From NCBI RefSeq assembly GCF_900106095.1, contig NZ_FNUD01000002.1, forward strand, positions 434,001-498,000: a stretch of 64,000 nt of DNA, given 5' to 3'. Below the pieces are notes generated by a model. That model saw only the letters and a program-made list of their open reading frames with translations, was not told where the DNA came from and made no database searches. Shown here piece after piece: positions 10,145-20,264 of the stretch. The stretch is from Pseudomonas deceptionensis (lineage in GTDB: Bacteria > Pseudomonadota > Gammaproteobacteria > Pseudomonadales > Pseudomonadaceae). Within the stretch, counting starts at the first letter, position 1, and every line of letters starts with the position of its first letter. The translations under genes were made by a program, and so were the position numbers.

Positions 10145-11332
10145 TCAAGAAACCAGCGGCACTACTTGCCACAGGCCATTCTGCTGAATCAATTGGCGGT
10201 CGCAGTCTGCCTCAAGGGCACCAGCCTGCTGTTGCCCAGGCAATGCCTGAACCACACGCTGACCTTCACTGCGAAGCTGGCAAACCTGCTGCCAGAGTGC
10301 CGCATCTGTGCTGTCAGGCATCCAGATACCGCCAGACGGTAACTCGACTTCAGCACGCCCCAGGGTCACCAGGGTTTTCAAATCGGTCGAAAAACCGGTA
10401 GCCGGACGGGCACGTCCGAAAACAGCACCGATATCGTCATAACGACCGCCCTGGGCGATGGAGTCCCCAACGCCCGGTACAAAGACCGCAAACACCACAC
10501 CTGTGTGGTAGTGATAACCACGTAACTCACCCAGGTCAAAATACAGCGGCAACTGCGGGAAACGCGCAGACAACCGCTCGGCAATAGCCAGCAAGTCATC
10601 CAGAGCAGCCATGACCTGGGCCGGAGCCTTGGCCAGACGCTCACGCGCAGCAACCAGCACTTCGCGGCCGCCACACAAACTAACCAATGCCTGCAGCATG
10701 CCTGCCAAATCAGCCGGCAAACCTTCGGTCAAGGCCGTTACTTCGTCGATCGCCTTGCGTTGCAGGGCGTCGAACAATTGTTGTTCCACTTCAACCGACA
10801 GGTTGGCCGCACGGGCCAGACCACGGTAAATACCAACATGCCCCAGGTCCATGTGCACATCCGGCACATCGGCCAGTTGCAGCATCGCCAACATCAGGCT
10901 GATGACTTCAACGTCGCTGCTCGGGCTTGCATCGCCATACAACTCGGCACCCAACTGGATCGGGCTGCGCGAGGATGACAACGCACGCGGCTGCGCATGC
11001 AGCACGCTACCGGCGTAGCACAGACGGCTCGGGCCTTCGCGACGCAGGGTATGCGCATCAATGCGCGCCACTTGCGGCGTGATGTCGGCACGAAAACCCA
11101 TCTGGCGACCCGTTTGCGGGTCAATAACCTTGAAGGTACGCAAATCGAGGTCCTGGCCAGCCCCTGTCAGCAGGGACTCCAGGTATTCGATATGCGGGGT
11201 GACGACGAACTCATAGCCCCAGCTCTGGAACAGATCCAACACCTGACGGCGCGCCACTTCAATGCGGGCTGCCTCTGGTGGAAGTACTTCTTCGATGCCA
11301 TCTGGCAAGAGCCAGCGGTCTACCGTTGCCAT
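10145..11332 (-). CDS. hisZ: ATP phosphoribosyltransferase regulatory subunit
   Basis: Histidyl-tRNA synthetase paralogue that forms a complex with the short form of HisG, making the first enzyme of histidine synthesis active and histidine-sensitive. At 395 residues it has a class II synthetase-like core ([60 protein letters not shown]) and lacks the anticodon-binding domain of true HisRS. No hisG is in the window, so the partner is encoded elsewhere. It precedes purA closely on the same strand, coupling histidine and purine synthesis genes, which share the IMP/AICAR branch. Confidence 0.95.
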   Translation of the reverse strand: MATVDRWLLPDGIEEVLPPEAARIEVARRQVLDLFQSWGYEFVVTPHIEYLESLLTGAGQDLDLRTFKVIDPQTGRQMGFRADITPQVARIDAHTLRREGPSRLCYAGSVLHAQPRALSSSRSPIQLGAELYGDASPSSDVEVISLMLAMLQLADVPDVHMDLGHVGIYRGLARAANLSVEVEQQLFDALQRKAIDEVTALTEGLPADLAGMLQALVSLCGGREVLVAARERLAKAPAQVMAALDDLLAIAERLSARFPQLPLYFDLGELRGYHYHTGVVFAVFVPGVGDSIAQGGRYDDIGAVFGRARPATGFSTDLKTLVTLGRAEVELPSGGIWMPDSTDAALWQQVCQLRSEGQRVVQALPGQQQAGALEADCDRQLIQQNGLWQVVPLVS

Positions 11333-11655
11333 TACGCCATTCCCCTATGATCCGGGCGGCCAGCCAGCAGGCGAGCCTTGAGTAAAGCAGAACGTGGCTG
11401 CGTCTTGAACGCGCACAGCAAAAAAGCCCAAGCGACAGGCTTACACAGCACATTCCTCGAAAAATCTGCCGATGCTGTAACAGCCATTCGGTCAATCAAA
11501 CATGCAGACGCAAAAAAGCCGGGAATTTCCCGGCTGCCGCATCATACACCCGTTTTCTAAATGGATCACCCCGCCAGGCAATTTGCCCGCCCGGCGGAAT
11601 GAAAGCATGCGCCCGATTGTTACGCCAGAGGCCGACAATCGGGGAGCATGACGCC
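11333..11655. other. 323-base spacer between hflC and hisZ, no gene
   Basis: I find no convincing reading frame here. The spacer holds the hflC terminator (11512-11535) and, nearer hisZ, a weaker hairpin (11420-11442; AAGCC/GGCTT stem followed on the minus strand by six T). The promoter of hisZ-purA should lie between the terminator and 11332, but I could not pick hexamers with confidence. A small DUF2065-type gene that I recall at this place in other pseudomonads is not recognisable. Confidence 0.6.
11512..11535 (-). terminator. Intrinsic terminator of the hfl operon
   Basis: On the minus strand AGCCGGG-AAATT-CCCGGCT (stem 11517-11523 with 11529-11535) is followed by a run of T (complement of 11512-11517). 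It lies about 120 bases after the hflC stop and closes the long minus-strand gene chain. Confidence 0.85.
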
Positions 11656-12534
11656 TTACTGTTGCGCTGGCTTGGATTTTTCCAGGTAGCGGAAGAAATC
11701 GCTGCTTGGATCCAGCACCAGAACGTCGCTCTTGTTCGCAAAGCTTTCGCGGTAAGCGCGCAGGCTGCGATAGAACTTGTAGAACTCCTGATCCTGGCCA
11801 TAAGCCTTGGAGTAGATCGCGGAAGCCTGGGCATCACCATCACCGCGAGCTTCTTCGGACTGACGATACGCCTCAGCCAACAGCACGCGGGCTTGACGAT
11901 CGGCGTCAGCACGAATGCCTTCTGCCAGCTCGTTACCCTTGGCACGGTGCTCACGAGCTTCACGCTCACGCTCACTGCTCATGCGCTCGAACACACTGCG
12001 GTTCACTTCTTTAGGCAGGTCGATGGCCTTGACCCGAACATCAACCACTTCGATGCCCAGCTCTTTTTCAGCCATTTTGTTCAACGATGCCGTCAGATCT
12101 GCCATCAGCGCATCGCGCTCACCGGACACAACCTCGTGCAGCGTGCGCTTGCCGAACTGGTCACGCAGGCCGGATTCCAGACGACGCGACAAGCGCTCGT
12201 CAGCAATCTGCTTCATGCCGGAGGTCGCGGTGTAGAAGCGCTCGGCATCTTTCACGCGCCACTTGGCGAAGGCATCAACCATTACCGCTTTCTTTTCCAG
12301 CGTCAGGAAACGCTGCGTCGGAGCATCCAGCGTCATCAGGCGAGCGTCAAACTTGCGCACCTGGTTAACGTAAGGAATCTTCACATGCAGGCCTGGCTGA
12401 ACATCAGCCTGAACCACGCGACCGAAACGCAACATAACGGCACGCTCGGTTTGCGAGACGATGTAGAAGCTGTTCCAGGCAACAATCGCCACAACAACGG
12501 CAACAATAAGGGCGATCAGCGATTTATTGCTCAT
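11656..12534 (-). CDS. hflC: HflC, membrane-anchored SPFH regulator of FtsH protease
   Basis: Partner of HflK. Together they form a large membrane-anchored assembly that surrounds and restrains the FtsH protease. The 292-residue product has one N-terminal membrane helix (about 6-24, LIALIVAVVVAIVAW), then an SPFH/prohibitin domain (VSQTERAVMLRFGRV onward) and a charged coiled-coil segment (SSEREREAREHRAKGNELAE). Its ATG shares one base with the hflK stop (TGATG), so the two are translated together. Confidence 0.97.
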   Translation of the reverse strand: MSNKSLIALIVAVVVAIVAWNSFYIVSQTERAVMLRFGRVVQADVQPGLHVKIPYVNQVRKFDARLMTLDAPTQRFLTLEKKAVMVDAFAKWRVKDAERFYTATSGMKQIADERLSRRLESGLRDQFGKRTLHEVVSGERDALMADLTASLNKMAEKELGIEVVDVRVKAIDLPKEVNRSVFERMSSEREREAREHRAKGNELAEGIRADADRQARVLLAEAYRQSEEARGDGDAQASAIYSKAYGQDQEFYKFYRSLRAYRESFANKSDVLVLDPSSDFFRYLEKSKPAQQ

Positions 12535-13715
12535 CAGCGGCTCTCCCGGGTGCGCGGTGGTGTAGGCAGATCCGAATTGACATGGGATGCCGAATCTTTA
12601 TTGCCGGCCGCTGCGGCTGAACCCGTTGCCGGGGTGCTGCCATTACGGCCTTCGATCATTTTGTCCAACGGCAAGTACAGCAGGTTGCTCTGGCCGTTTT
12701 TGTTACCGGTCACGAGAACTTTACTGGTGTTGCTGAAGACTTCCTGCATGGTGTCCAGATATAGACGATCACGCGTAACTTCTGGAGCCTTGCGATACTC
12801 GGCTACCAACTTGGTAAAGCGATCTGCCTCACCCTTGGCCCGAGAAATCACTTCATCGCGATAGCCGTTGGCGTTCTCGATGATGCGCTGAGCCTGACCG
12901 CGCGCTTCCGGCACTACGCCGTTGGCGTAGCTTTCAGCCTGGTTGCGGGCACGCTGCTCGTCTTCACGGGCGCGAATCACGTCATCGAAGGCTTCCTGCA
13001 CTTCACGCGGCGCTGCTGCGCTCTGTACGTTCACCTGAGTCACAGTGATACCGGTCTTGTAGGTATCGAGGAAACGCTGCAAGCGCTCTTTGATATCCAC
13101 AGCCATCTGCTCACGACCTTCGGTCAGGACCTGGTCCATTGCAGTGGAACCCACTACGTGGCGCAAGGCACTGTCGGTAGCCTGCTGCAGGCTGACTTCC
13201 GGCTGATCAACATTCAACACGAAGTCGCGCAGGTTGCTGATCTTGTACTGCACGGTCAGCGGCACTTCGACGATGTTTTCGTCTTCAGTCAGCATTTGAC
13301 CCTGCTTGGTGTACGCACGCTCACGCGTCACGTTCTCCATGTACTTTTTGTCGAACGGCGGGAAGTAGATGTTAAGGCCCGGCCCAACGGTGTCGTAGTA
13401 CTTGCCCAGGCGCAGCACCACGGCTTGCTCCTGTTCGTCGACTACATAGACTGCGCTGTATAGCCACGCAGCCGCCAGCACGACCAGCCCGATGCCGAGC
13501 AGACCGTAGCCGGCGCCCTTGCCATTCGAACCACCGTCACTGCCGCTACCGCCAGTACGTTTTTTTCCACCACCGAACAACCCATTCAGGCTTTCCTGCA
13601 GCTTTCGGAAGGCCTCGTCGAGATCTGGTGGTCCCTTGCGGTCGCCATTATTAGGGCGTTTGCCACCCCAAGGATCTTGATTATTCGAGTTGCCACCCGG
13701 CTCATTCCAAGCCAT
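12534..13715 (-). CDS. hflK: HflK, membrane-anchored SPFH regulator of FtsH protease
   Basis: SPFH-family protein pairing with HflC around FtsH. The start was set at ATG 13715 (MAWNEPGGNSN), preceded by GGAGAG, rather than an in-frame codon twelve residues upstream that lacks a ribosome site. The 393-residue product opens with a Gly/Asn-rich region (PWGGKRPNNGDRKGPPDL, GLFGGGKKRTGGSG), then one membrane helix (about 68-87, YGLLGIGLVVLAAAWLYSAV), the SPFH domain and a coiled-coil region rich in Glu/Arg. The C terminus is Ala/Ser-rich and probably disordered. hflX lies about 100 bases upstream on the same strand. Confidence 0.97.
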   Translation of the reverse strand: MAWNEPGGNSNNQDPWGGKRPNNGDRKGPPDLDEAFRKLQESLNGLFGGGKKRTGGSGSDGGSNGKGAGYGLLGIGLVVLAAAWLYSAVYVVDEQEQAVVLRLGKYYDTVGPGLNIYFPPFDKKYMENVTRERAYTKQGQMLTEDENIVEVPLTVQYKISNLRDFVLNVDQPEVSLQQATDSALRHVVGSTAMDQVLTEGREQMAVDIKERLQRFLDTYKTGITVTQVNVQSAAAPREVQEAFDDVIRAREDEQRARNQAESYANGVVPEARGQAQRIIENANGYRDEVISRAKGEADRFTKLVAEYRKAPEVTRDRLYLDTMQEVFSNTSKVLVTGNKNGQSNLLYLPLDKMIEGRNGSTPATGSAAAAGNKDSASHVNSDLPTPPRTRESR

Positions 13716-13811
13716 AGCGCTCTCCATCTGATAAAGCAAAGACGCGCCCACGGCGCGCCGACCAATGCTACAGAATGCCTATCACAGCGGCACGGCCGCT
13801 TTGCGAGGCTT

Positions 13812-15113
13812 TTATTGCAAAGTGTGTTCTTCGATGAATTCCAGCGGTTGCATCCCTTCGCGGCTAACCAAGCGGTTAAGCTCGGCTCGCGGCAGGCGTA
13901 CGTCCAGCAAACTGGAGCCCTCGTCGTCATGCTCTTCTTTCTGCACAACACCCAGTTCGAAGAACTGTGCACGCAGTCGAGCAAAACGTTGCGGCAAGCG
14001 CAAGGTGCCAACGAACAAATCATTGCCCAGCAACTCGGCGATGGCCTGCTCAAGCAACTCCAACCCTTGGCCGTCACGGGCCGACAACCAGACCCGTTGC
14101 GGCTTGCCGTCGGCATCGCGCTGAATCTGCGGCTCGACACCTTCAAGCAAATCGATTTTGTTGTAGACCTCGAGGATCGGCAAGTCCTGGGCACCAATTT
14201 CACCCAGCACCACCATCACCTGCTCGATCTGCGCCATGCGCTCAGGTTCGTGCGCATCGATCACGTGCAGCAGCAAATCGGAATTGCTCGACTCTTCGAG
14301 CGTAGACCGGAAAGCTTCAACTAGCTTGTGCGGAAGGTGACGAATGAAACCCACGGTATCGGCCAGGACAATCGGCCCCAGGTCGCCAAGATCAAGACGG
14401 CGCAAGGTCGGGTCGAGCGTGGCGAACAACTGGTCAGCGGCGAATACGTCAGAACCGGTGACCTTGTTGAACAACGTGGATTTACCCGCGTTGGTATAGC
14501 CCACCAGCGAAACTGTAGGAATATCGGCGCGCTTGCGCCCTCTACGGGACTGCTCGCGTTGACTGCGGACTTTTTTCAGACGGGACTTGATCTGGCTGAT
14601 GCGCACACGCAACAGACGGCGGTCGGTTTCGAGCTGGGTTTCACCCGGCCCGCGCATACCAATGCCGCCACCTTGGCGCTCAAGGTGGGTCCAGCCACGC
14701 ACAAGACGCGTACTCATGTGGTCAAGCTGGGCCAGTTCGACCTGCAACTTGCCTTCATGGGTACGGGCGCGTTGAGCGAAGATATCGAGAATCAGCCCGG
14801 TACGATCAAGCACGCGACACTCGAAAACACGTTCGAGGTTACGTTCCTGACTGGGCGTGAGCACGTGATTGAAGATCACGATGTCGACCTTCTCGGCCTT
14901 GACCAGGTCGCGCAATTCCTCGACCTTGCCACTGCCAATCAGGTACTTGGCCGATGGCCGATGACGCGGCACGTTAAAAAACGCGACGGTCTCGGCGCCG
15001 GCCGATACAGCTAACTCCTGGAACTCCTGCGGATCTTCGCGCGCCTCAGGGTCCTGTCCTTCCAAGTGAACGAGGATTGCCCGCTCACCACCACCGTGGC
15101 GCTCAAAGAACAA
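13812..15113 (-). CDS. hflX: Ribosome-splitting GTPase HflX
   Basis: GTPase that binds and splits stalled 70S ribosomes, for example after heat stress. The 433-residue product has the N-terminal HflX domain (ending near GGGIGMRGPGETQLETD), a coiled-coil linker and a G domain with P-loop GYTNAGKS, switch region DPTLRR, DTVGF and NKID. It begins with TTG 15113, twelve bases after the hfq stop; no in-frame ATG gives the conserved N terminus MFFERHGGG. Position between hfq and hflK is the standard gammaproteobacterial order. Confidence 0.96.
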   Translation of the reverse strand: MFFERHGGGERAILVHLEGQDPEAREDPQEFQELAVSAGAETVAFFNVPRHRPSAKYLIGSGKVEELRDLVKAEKVDIVIFNHVLTPSQERNLERVFECRVLDRTGLILDIFAQRARTHEGKLQVELAQLDHMSTRLVRGWTHLERQGGGIGMRGPGETQLETDRRLLRVRISQIKSRLKKVRSQREQSRRGRKRADIPTVSLVGYTNAGKSTLFNKVTGSDVFAADQLFATLDPTLRRLDLGDLGPIVLADTVGFIRHLPHKLVEAFRSTLEESSNSDLLLHVIDAHEPERMAQIEQVMVVLGEIGAQDLPILEVYNKIDLLEGVEPQIQRDADGKPQRVWLSARDGQGLELLEQAIAELLGNDLFVGTLRLPQRFARLRAQFFELGVVQKEEHDDEGSSLLDVRLPRAELNRLVSREGMQPLEFIEEHTLQ

Positions 15114-15125
15114 AGCAGACTCCTA

Positions 15126-15386
15126 TCAAGCGTTACCTGGTTCAGCGTCTGCCAGTTCCGATTCAGCTGCGCTTGGCAGACGAATTGGACGTACTGGTAC
15201 GACTGTTGAGATTGCGTGCTTGTAAACCATTTGGCTGACGGTGTTCTTCAGCAGAATCACGAACTGGTCGAAAGACTCGATGGTCCCCTGCAGCTTGATG
15301 CCGTTGACCAGATAGATGGAAACGCCCACCTTCTCTTTACGCAAAGTATTCAAGTAAGGGTCTTGTAGCGAATGCCCTTTTGACAT
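15126..15386 (-). CDS. hfq: RNA chaperone Hfq
   Basis: Hexameric Sm-like protein that pairs small RNAs with mRNAs and, in Pseudomonas, acts with Crc in catabolite repression. The 86-residue product starts at ATG 15386 ([18 protein letters not shown]) behind AGGAG. An in-frame start twelve codons earlier has no support. Sm1 ([25 protein letters not shown]) and Sm2 ([10 protein letters not shown]) are intact. The C-terminal tail is short, as in other pseudomonads. It lies between miaA (91 bases upstream) and hflX. Confidence 0.98.
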   Translation of the reverse strand: MSKGHSLQDPYLNTLRKEKVGVSIYLVNGIKLQGTIESFDQFVILLKNTVSQMVYKHAISTVVPVRPIRLPSAAESELADAEPGNA

Positions 15387-15476
15387 ATGCCGCACTCCTG
15401 TAAGGATAAAAAATAGAAACAAAAATTAGATGACCGCTGTCGCCACATCCATAGGATAGACGGCATTTGCCAAGAC

Positions 15477-16457
15477 TCAGCTCAATATGGAGACCGATTC
15501 CAGGTATTTCAAGGCTCGTGGCAGATTGTCGCAGTCCAGGCTGTCCAGCCAATGCAGGTCTTCCCAACTGCGCAACCAGGTGAACTGACGCTTGGCCAGC
15601 TGGCGCGTGGCAATGATGCCGCGCTCCTGCATCTCGGCCGCTGTCAGCTTGCCGTCCAGGTAATCCCAGACTTGGCGGTAGCCTACAGCACGTATAGACG
15701 GCAACCCTGAATGCAGGTCACTTCTACGGCGCAGGCTTATGACCTCGTCAACGAACCCCTGTTCCAGCATCTGCCCGAATCTTTGTGCAATTCGCTCATG
15801 CAGCACCTGACGGTTCGCCGGAGCGATGGCCAGATTCGCGACAGTATAGGGCAATTGGCTGTGCCCAGAAGCCGCTGCTTTAGTCGTTTGTTCAGATTGT
15901 TTTTGCCGATGCTCTGTCACGCTCATGCCGCTGACCCGATAAACCTCCAACGCCCGCGTCAGACGCTGCGGGTCATTGGGGTGAATCCGCGCCGCAGACT
16001 CAGGGTCGATGGCCGCCAGCTGGTCGTGCAGGGCTTGCCAGCCAAGGCGCTGAGCCTCTTCTTCGAGCTGTGCACGCACTGCAGCGTCGGCCGCCGGCAT
16101 GTCCGCCAGGCCGTCAGTCAAGGCTTTGTAATAGAGCATGGTGCCACCCACCAGCAGCGGGATATTGCCCCGCGCGGTGATCTCGGCCATGGCCTTGAGC
16201 GCATCGCGGCGAAAATCTGCCGCCGAATAGCTTTCAGCAGGGTCGAGAATATCGATCAAGCGGTGAGGATGAGCGGCCAGGATTTCTTTGGACGGCTTGG
16301 CCGTACCGATGTCCATGCCGCGATAGACCAGCGCCGAATCGACACTGATCAGCTCGCACGGCAGCACCTTGCTCAGCTCGATGGCCAAGTCGGTTTTGCC
16401 GGCAGCCGTGGGGCCCATCAAAAAAATGGCCGGAGGTAAAACGTTGGAACCTGTCAT
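15477..16457 (-). CDS. miaA: tRNA dimethylallyltransferase
   Basis: Adds the dimethylallyl group to A37 of tRNAs that read UNN codons. The 326-residue product starts at ATG 16457, which shares a base with the mutL stop (TGATG). A longer in-frame extension would run back into mutL and is not supported. The P-loop GPTAAGKT is at residues 15-22, followed by the family motifs [16 protein letters not shown] and FRRDALKAM, the C-terminal segment [12 protein letters not shown], and [13 protein letters not shown]. Confidence 0.97.
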   Translation of the reverse strand: MTGSNVLPPAIFLMGPTAAGKTDLAIELSKVLPCELISVDSALVYRGMDIGTAKPSKEILAAHPHRLIDILDPAESYSAADFRRDALKAMAEITARGNIPLLVGGTMLYYKALTDGLADMPAADAAVRAQLEEEAQRLGWQALHDQLAAIDPESAARIHPNDPQRLTRALEVYRVSGMSVTEHRQKQSEQTTKAAASGHSQLPYTVANLAIAPANRQVLHERIAQRFGQMLEQGFVDEVISLRRRSDLHSGLPSIRAVGYRQVWDYLDGKLTAAEMQERGIIATRQLAKRQFTWLRSWEDLHWLDSLDCDNLPRALKYLESVSILS

Positions 16458-18370
16458 CAGCGACCGCGCAAAAAGAGTTTGTCCAAGTCGTCCAGGCCCA
16501 TTTGGGTCCAGGTGGGACGACCATGATTGCACTGACCACTGCGCTCGGTGTTTTCCATATCGCGCAACAAGCCGTTCATTTCCGGAATCGCCAGGCGGCG
16601 GTTGGCCCGGATGGCACCGTGGCAGGCCATGGTGCCGAGCAGTTCGTTGAGATGCGCCTGAATCCGGTCACTGGTGCCGTATTCCATCAGGTCGGCCAGC
16701 ACGTCGTGCACCAGGCGCTGAGCCTCAGCCTGCTTGAGCAAGGCCGGGATCTGGCGGATGGCGAGGGTTTCCGGGCCAAGGCGCTGGAGCTCAAAGCCCA
16801 GGCGCTGGAACCACTCGGCGTGCTCTTCGGCGCAATCAGCTTCACGCTGACTGACCGCGATCGACTCCGGCACCAGCAGGGGCTGCCCGCTCAGGCCTTC
16901 ACTGGCCATGGCGATCTTGAGGCGCTCATACATGATGCGCTCGTGGGCCGCGTGCATATCCACCAGCACCAGCCCCTGGGCGTTCTCGGCCAGAATGTAA
17001 ATACCCTTGAGCTGCGCCAGGGCAAAGCCCAGCGGGGGGATATCGCCCTGCCCGTCCGGCAGCGGCGCCGCGCCGGCCTCAGGCAATGGCGCAAAAAACT
17101 CGCGATAGGCATTACGCGCTTCCGCGACAGGAACCGAAGGCGCAGATGACTGAGGCCGGTATTGATACTGATACCCCGCCCCGGCGCCTGAACCCGCTAC
17201 ATGCTGGGTCGGCGCAGACTGTGGCTGCTCCAGCACATTGGCGGCCAGGCGCATTTCGCCTTGCGGCCCGAACTCACCGGCATCAAGCCCCGTCGGGCGT
17301 TCAGCTCCAGGAACCGGTGCAGGCGCGGCCAGCTGATCTTCCGGACGCACATCGCCCAAGGCTCGATGCAAGGTGCCATACAGAAAATCGTGAACCATTC
17401 GCCCGTCACGGAAGCGGACTTCGTGCTTGGTCGGGTGCACGTTGACGTCGACCACCGAAGGGTCGACTTCAAAGAACAGTACAAAGGTCGGGTGCCGGCC
17501 GTTGAACAGCACGTCGCGATACGCCTGGCGTACCGCATGGGCCACCAGTTTGTCGCGCACCGCACGGCCATTCACATAGAAATACTGCAAGTCAGCCTGG
17601 CTGCGCGAGAAGGTCGGCAACCCCACCCACCCCCACAAGTGCAGGCCGTTGCGCTCGATTTCGATCGGCAACGCCTGCTCCAGAAACGCCGAACCGCAGA
17701 CTGCCGCCACACGCCGGGCACGGGCCGTATCGTCACGGGCCTCGTGCAGGTTGAGGATGGTTTTACCGTTGTGACGCAAATTAAACGCCACATCAAACCG
17801 CGCCAGCGCCAGGCGCTTGATCACTTCTTGCAGGTGATCGAACTCGGTTTTTTCGGTTTTGAGAAACTTGCGGCGCGCCGGGGTATTGAAGAACAGGTCA
17901 CGCACTTCAACCGAGGTACCGACCGGGTGCGCTGCCGGCTGAACCCGGGGCGCCATATCGCGGCCTTCAGTTTCGACCTGCCAGGCCTGATCGGCATCAC
18001 GGGTGCGCGAAGTCAGGGTCAGGCGGGCAACGGAGCTGATGGATGCCAGCGCCTCACCGCGAAAGCCCAGGCTCATCACCCGCTCAAGGTCTTCGAGGTC
18101 GCGAATCTTGCTGGTGGCGTGACGTGCCAGGGCCAGCGGCAAGTCGTCGCTGGAAATACCGCTGCCATCGTCACGCACCCGCAGCAGCTTGATCCCGGCC
18201 TGTTCCACATCCACGTCGATACGCTTGGCGCCCGAATCGAGGCTGTTTTCCAGCAACTCCTTGATCACCGAAGCCGGGCGCTCAACCACTTCGCCCGCAG
18301 CAATCTGGTTGGCCAGGCGCGGGCTGAGCAGTTCAATCCGCGCACTGCTGTTCAACACCCCGTCACTCAT
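16457..18370 (-). CDS. mutL: DNA mismatch repair protein MutL
   Basis: Mismatch repair coordinator of 637 residues. The N-terminal GHKL ATPase domain contains [27 protein letters not shown] and GFRGEAL. A long low-complexity linker (about 350-430) follows, then a dimerisation/endonuclease domain. That domain contains [12 protein letters not shown] beginning at residue 471, matching the metal-binding endonuclease motif DQHA(X)2E(X)4E with M for Q, and ACHGAIRAN near the end. This fits the nicking MutL of bacteria lacking MutH rather than the E. coli type. Its start overlaps the amiB stop (ATGA), and its stop overlaps the miaA start. Confidence 0.97.
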   Translation of the reverse strand: MSDGVLNSSARIELLSPRLANQIAAGEVVERPASVIKELLENSLDSGAKRIDVDVEQAGIKLLRVRDDGSGISSDDLPLALARHATSKIRDLEDLERVMSLGFRGEALASISSVARLTLTSRTRDADQAWQVETEGRDMAPRVQPAAHPVGTSVEVRDLFFNTPARRKFLKTEKTEFDHLQEVIKRLALARFDVAFNLRHNGKTILNLHEARDDTARARRVAAVCGSAFLEQALPIEIERNGLHLWGWVGLPTFSRSQADLQYFYVNGRAVRDKLVAHAVRQAYRDVLFNGRHPTFVLFFEVDPSVVDVNVHPTKHEVRFRDGRMVHDFLYGTLHRALGDVRPEDQLAAPAPVPGAERPTGLDAGEFGPQGEMRLAANVLEQPQSAPTQHVAGSGAGAGYQYQYRPQSSAPSVPVAEARNAYREFFAPLPEAGAAPLPDGQGDIPPLGFALAQLKGIYILAENAQGLVLVDMHAAHERIMYERLKIAMASEGLSGQPLLVPESIAVSQREADCAEEHAEWFQRLGFELQRLGPETLAIRQIPALLKQAEAQRLVHDVLADLMEYGTSDRIQAHLNELLGTMACHGAIRANRRLAIPEMNGLLRDMENTERSGQCNHGRPTWTQMGLDDLDKLFLRGR

Positions 18371-19794
18371 TGCTGAGCCGCCAGGGCAGTGGCCGGTATG
18401 TTCAGGCTTTGGCCAACTTTCAATTCATCGGTTTTCAGGCTGTTGCTGGAGCGCAATGTCGCCACGCCTACCTGATAACGCACAGCAATCATCGCCAGGG
18501 TTTCGCCAGGGCGAACCGTGTGTTCGCGGGCGCCCTGGGCAATCTTGCCAGTGTCACGCAACCAGGCGATGTAAGTGCCCGGTGGCGGGTTTTGCTGGAA
18601 GAACTGACGCACGCCACTGCTGATCGAACGCGCCAGCGCTTGCTGGTGGCTGCTCGACGCCAGCTTGGAGGCTTCGTTGGAGTTCGAGATAAACCCGGTT
18701 TCGACGAGGATCGACGGGATATCCGGCGACTTGAGCACCATGAAGCCCGCTTGCTCTACACGCTGCTTGTGCAGCGGCGTCACCCGACCAATGTTGCTCA
18801 GGACTTTTTGCCCCACGTTCAGGCTGGACGTCAGCGAAGCCGTCATCGACAGATCGAGCAACACGCCCGCCAGCATGCGGTCCTTGTCGTCGAGGCTCAC
18901 GTTACCCGCGCCGCCAATCAAGTCAGAACGGTTTTCGCTGTCTGCCAACCAGCGAGCAGTCTCGGAAGTCGCACCACGTTCGGACAACGCAAATACCGAG
19001 GCACCAAAGGCTGCCTTGGACGGTGCGGCGTCAGCGTGGATGGACACAAACAGATCGGCGCCCTTCTTGCGGGCGATTTCGGTACGGCCACGCAACGGAA
19101 TAAAGTAGTCGCCGGTGCGTGTCAGCTCAGCCCTGAAGCCTTTCATGCCGTTGATCTGACGCTGCAACTCTTTGGCAATCGCCAGCACCACGTCTTTTTC
19201 GCGCTGACCGGCAGAGCCCGAAGCACCCGGATCTTCACCGCCGTGGCCGGCGTCAATGACCACCACAACGCTGCGCTTGCCACTGGGGATCGGAGGCAAT
19301 TTCACGTCAGGTTGAGCGGGAGTGACCGGCACCACAGGCACTGTGGCCACATTGGTGGCTGGCAAACTTGGTGTGAGGTCGGCACCCTGATCATAAAGAT
19401 CGACCACCAGACGGTTGCCGTACTGCGCATTCGGCGCCAGCACGAAGCTCTTGGGGGTGACGGCCTTTTTCAGGTCGATCACCACACGCAAGTCAGTCGG
19501 AGTGCGTTGCGCCGAGCGCATGCTGGTAATCGGCGTGTTGGCCGTGGCCACGTTCAACGGCCCGGCAAGGGTCGCACCGTTGATATCAATCACCAGACGG
19601 TCAGGGGCTGTCAGCGTAAACACACTGTGTTGCACCGGGCCCGTGAGGTCAAAGACCAGTCGTGTGTTGTCCGGCGCCCGCCACAAACGCACGCTTTTGA
19701 CCTGTGTCGCCGCCATAGCGTTGATCGCCATGACACTGAGCAACACACCCACCACACTTACTAACGCGCGAAAGCGCATACCAAACCCCATCAT
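18367..19794 (-). CDS. amiB: N-acetylmuramoyl-L-alanine amidase AmiB with LysM domain
   Basis: Periplasmic zinc amidase that cleaves septal peptidoglycan during daughter cell separation. Starting at ATG 19794, whose A follows directly in the tsaE stop (TAATG), it has 475 residues; ATG 19776 ([11 protein letters not shown]) is an alternative that gives a cleaner signal peptide. After the leader come an AMIN domain ([19 protein letters not shown] onward), a proline-rich linker, the Amidase_3 domain ([29 protein letters not shown] carrying the zinc ligands and catalytic Glu) and a C-terminal LysM repeat ([18 protein letters not shown]). It overlaps mutL by four bases. Confidence 0.96.
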   Translation of the reverse strand: MMGFGMRFRALVSVVGVLLSVMAINAMAATQVKSVRLWRAPDNTRLVFDLTGPVQHSVFTLTAPDRLVIDINGATLAGPLNVATANTPITSMRSAQRTPTDLRVVIDLKKAVTPKSFVLAPNAQYGNRLVVDLYDQGADLTPSLPATNVATVPVVPVTPAQPDVKLPPIPSGKRSVVVVIDAGHGGEDPGASGSAGQREKDVVLAIAKELQRQINGMKGFRAELTRTGDYFIPLRGRTEIARKKGADLFVSIHADAAPSKAAFGASVFALSERGATSETARWLADSENRSDLIGGAGNVSLDDKDRMLAGVLLDLSMTASLTSSLNVGQKVLSNIGRVTPLHKQRVEQAGFMVLKSPDIPSILVETGFISNSNEASKLASSSHQQALARSISSGVRQFFQQNPPPGTYIAWLRDTGKIAQGAREHTVRPGETLAMIAVRYQVGVATLRSSNSLKTDELKVGQSLNIPATALAAQQ

Positions 19795-20264
19795 TATTTG
19801 TATTCCGGTGCCAATGCGGCACACCAAGACTCGCCACGTGAACCTTGGGGCGTCAGCTTCAGCAAACGCCCGGTGTTGTGCGGGCTAATGGTAATGGTCA
19901 GGTCAGGCTTTGGCAAAAAGCCTGCACCTTTATCGGGCCATTCAATCAAGCATAGGGCGTCTTCGTCGAAATAATCGCGAATCCCCATATATTCGAGCTC
20001 TTCCGGGTCGACCAGACGGTAAAGATCAAAATGAAAGGCCCGAATATCGCCAATTTCATAAGGTTCAACCAGCGTGAAGGTCGGACTTTTAACCGAGCCG
20101 GTGTGCCCAAGGCCGCGAATCAAGCCTCGTGACAGAGTGGTCTTGCCCATCCCCAGATCACCGTCCAGAAAGATCAGGCCATGACCTTGAGTCACGGTCG
20201 CCAGGCGCGCGCCAAAGGCAGTCATTGCCTCTTCATCGTCCAGTTGCAGTGTTATTTCGTGCAC
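19794..20264 (-). CDS. tsaE: tRNA threonylcarbamoyladenosine synthesis ATPase TsaE
   Basis: Small P-loop ATPase that works with TsaB and TsaD in forming t6A37 in ANN-decoding tRNAs. It has 156 residues with Walker A GDLGMGKTT (from residue 35), the threonine motif SPTFTLVEPY and the conserved LIEWPDKG. The start is GTG 20264, inside the last codons of nnrD (13-base overlap). This gives the expected N terminus, and tight coupling with nnrD (YjeF)-tsaE (YjeE)-amiB is the classical arrangement. Confidence 0.95.
   Translation of the reverse strand: MHEITLQLDDEEAMTAFGARLATVTQGHGLIFLDGDLGMGKTTLSRGLIRGLGHTGSVKSPTFTLVEPYEIGDIRAFHFDLYRLVDPEELEYMGIRDYFDEDALCLIEWPDKGAGFLPKPDLTITISPHNTGRLLKLTPQGSRGESWCAALAPEYK

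Noticed and set aside
11420..11442. His-type attenuator in front of hisZ
   Set aside because: There is a weak hairpin with a T run, but no leader peptide rich in histidine codons could be found.
11259..11495. Small minus-strand frame between hflC and hisZ as a possible DUF2065 gene
   Set aside because: The translation is Cys/Arg-rich, overlaps hisZ heavily and lacks the two membrane helices of DUF2065. The spacer appears gene-free.
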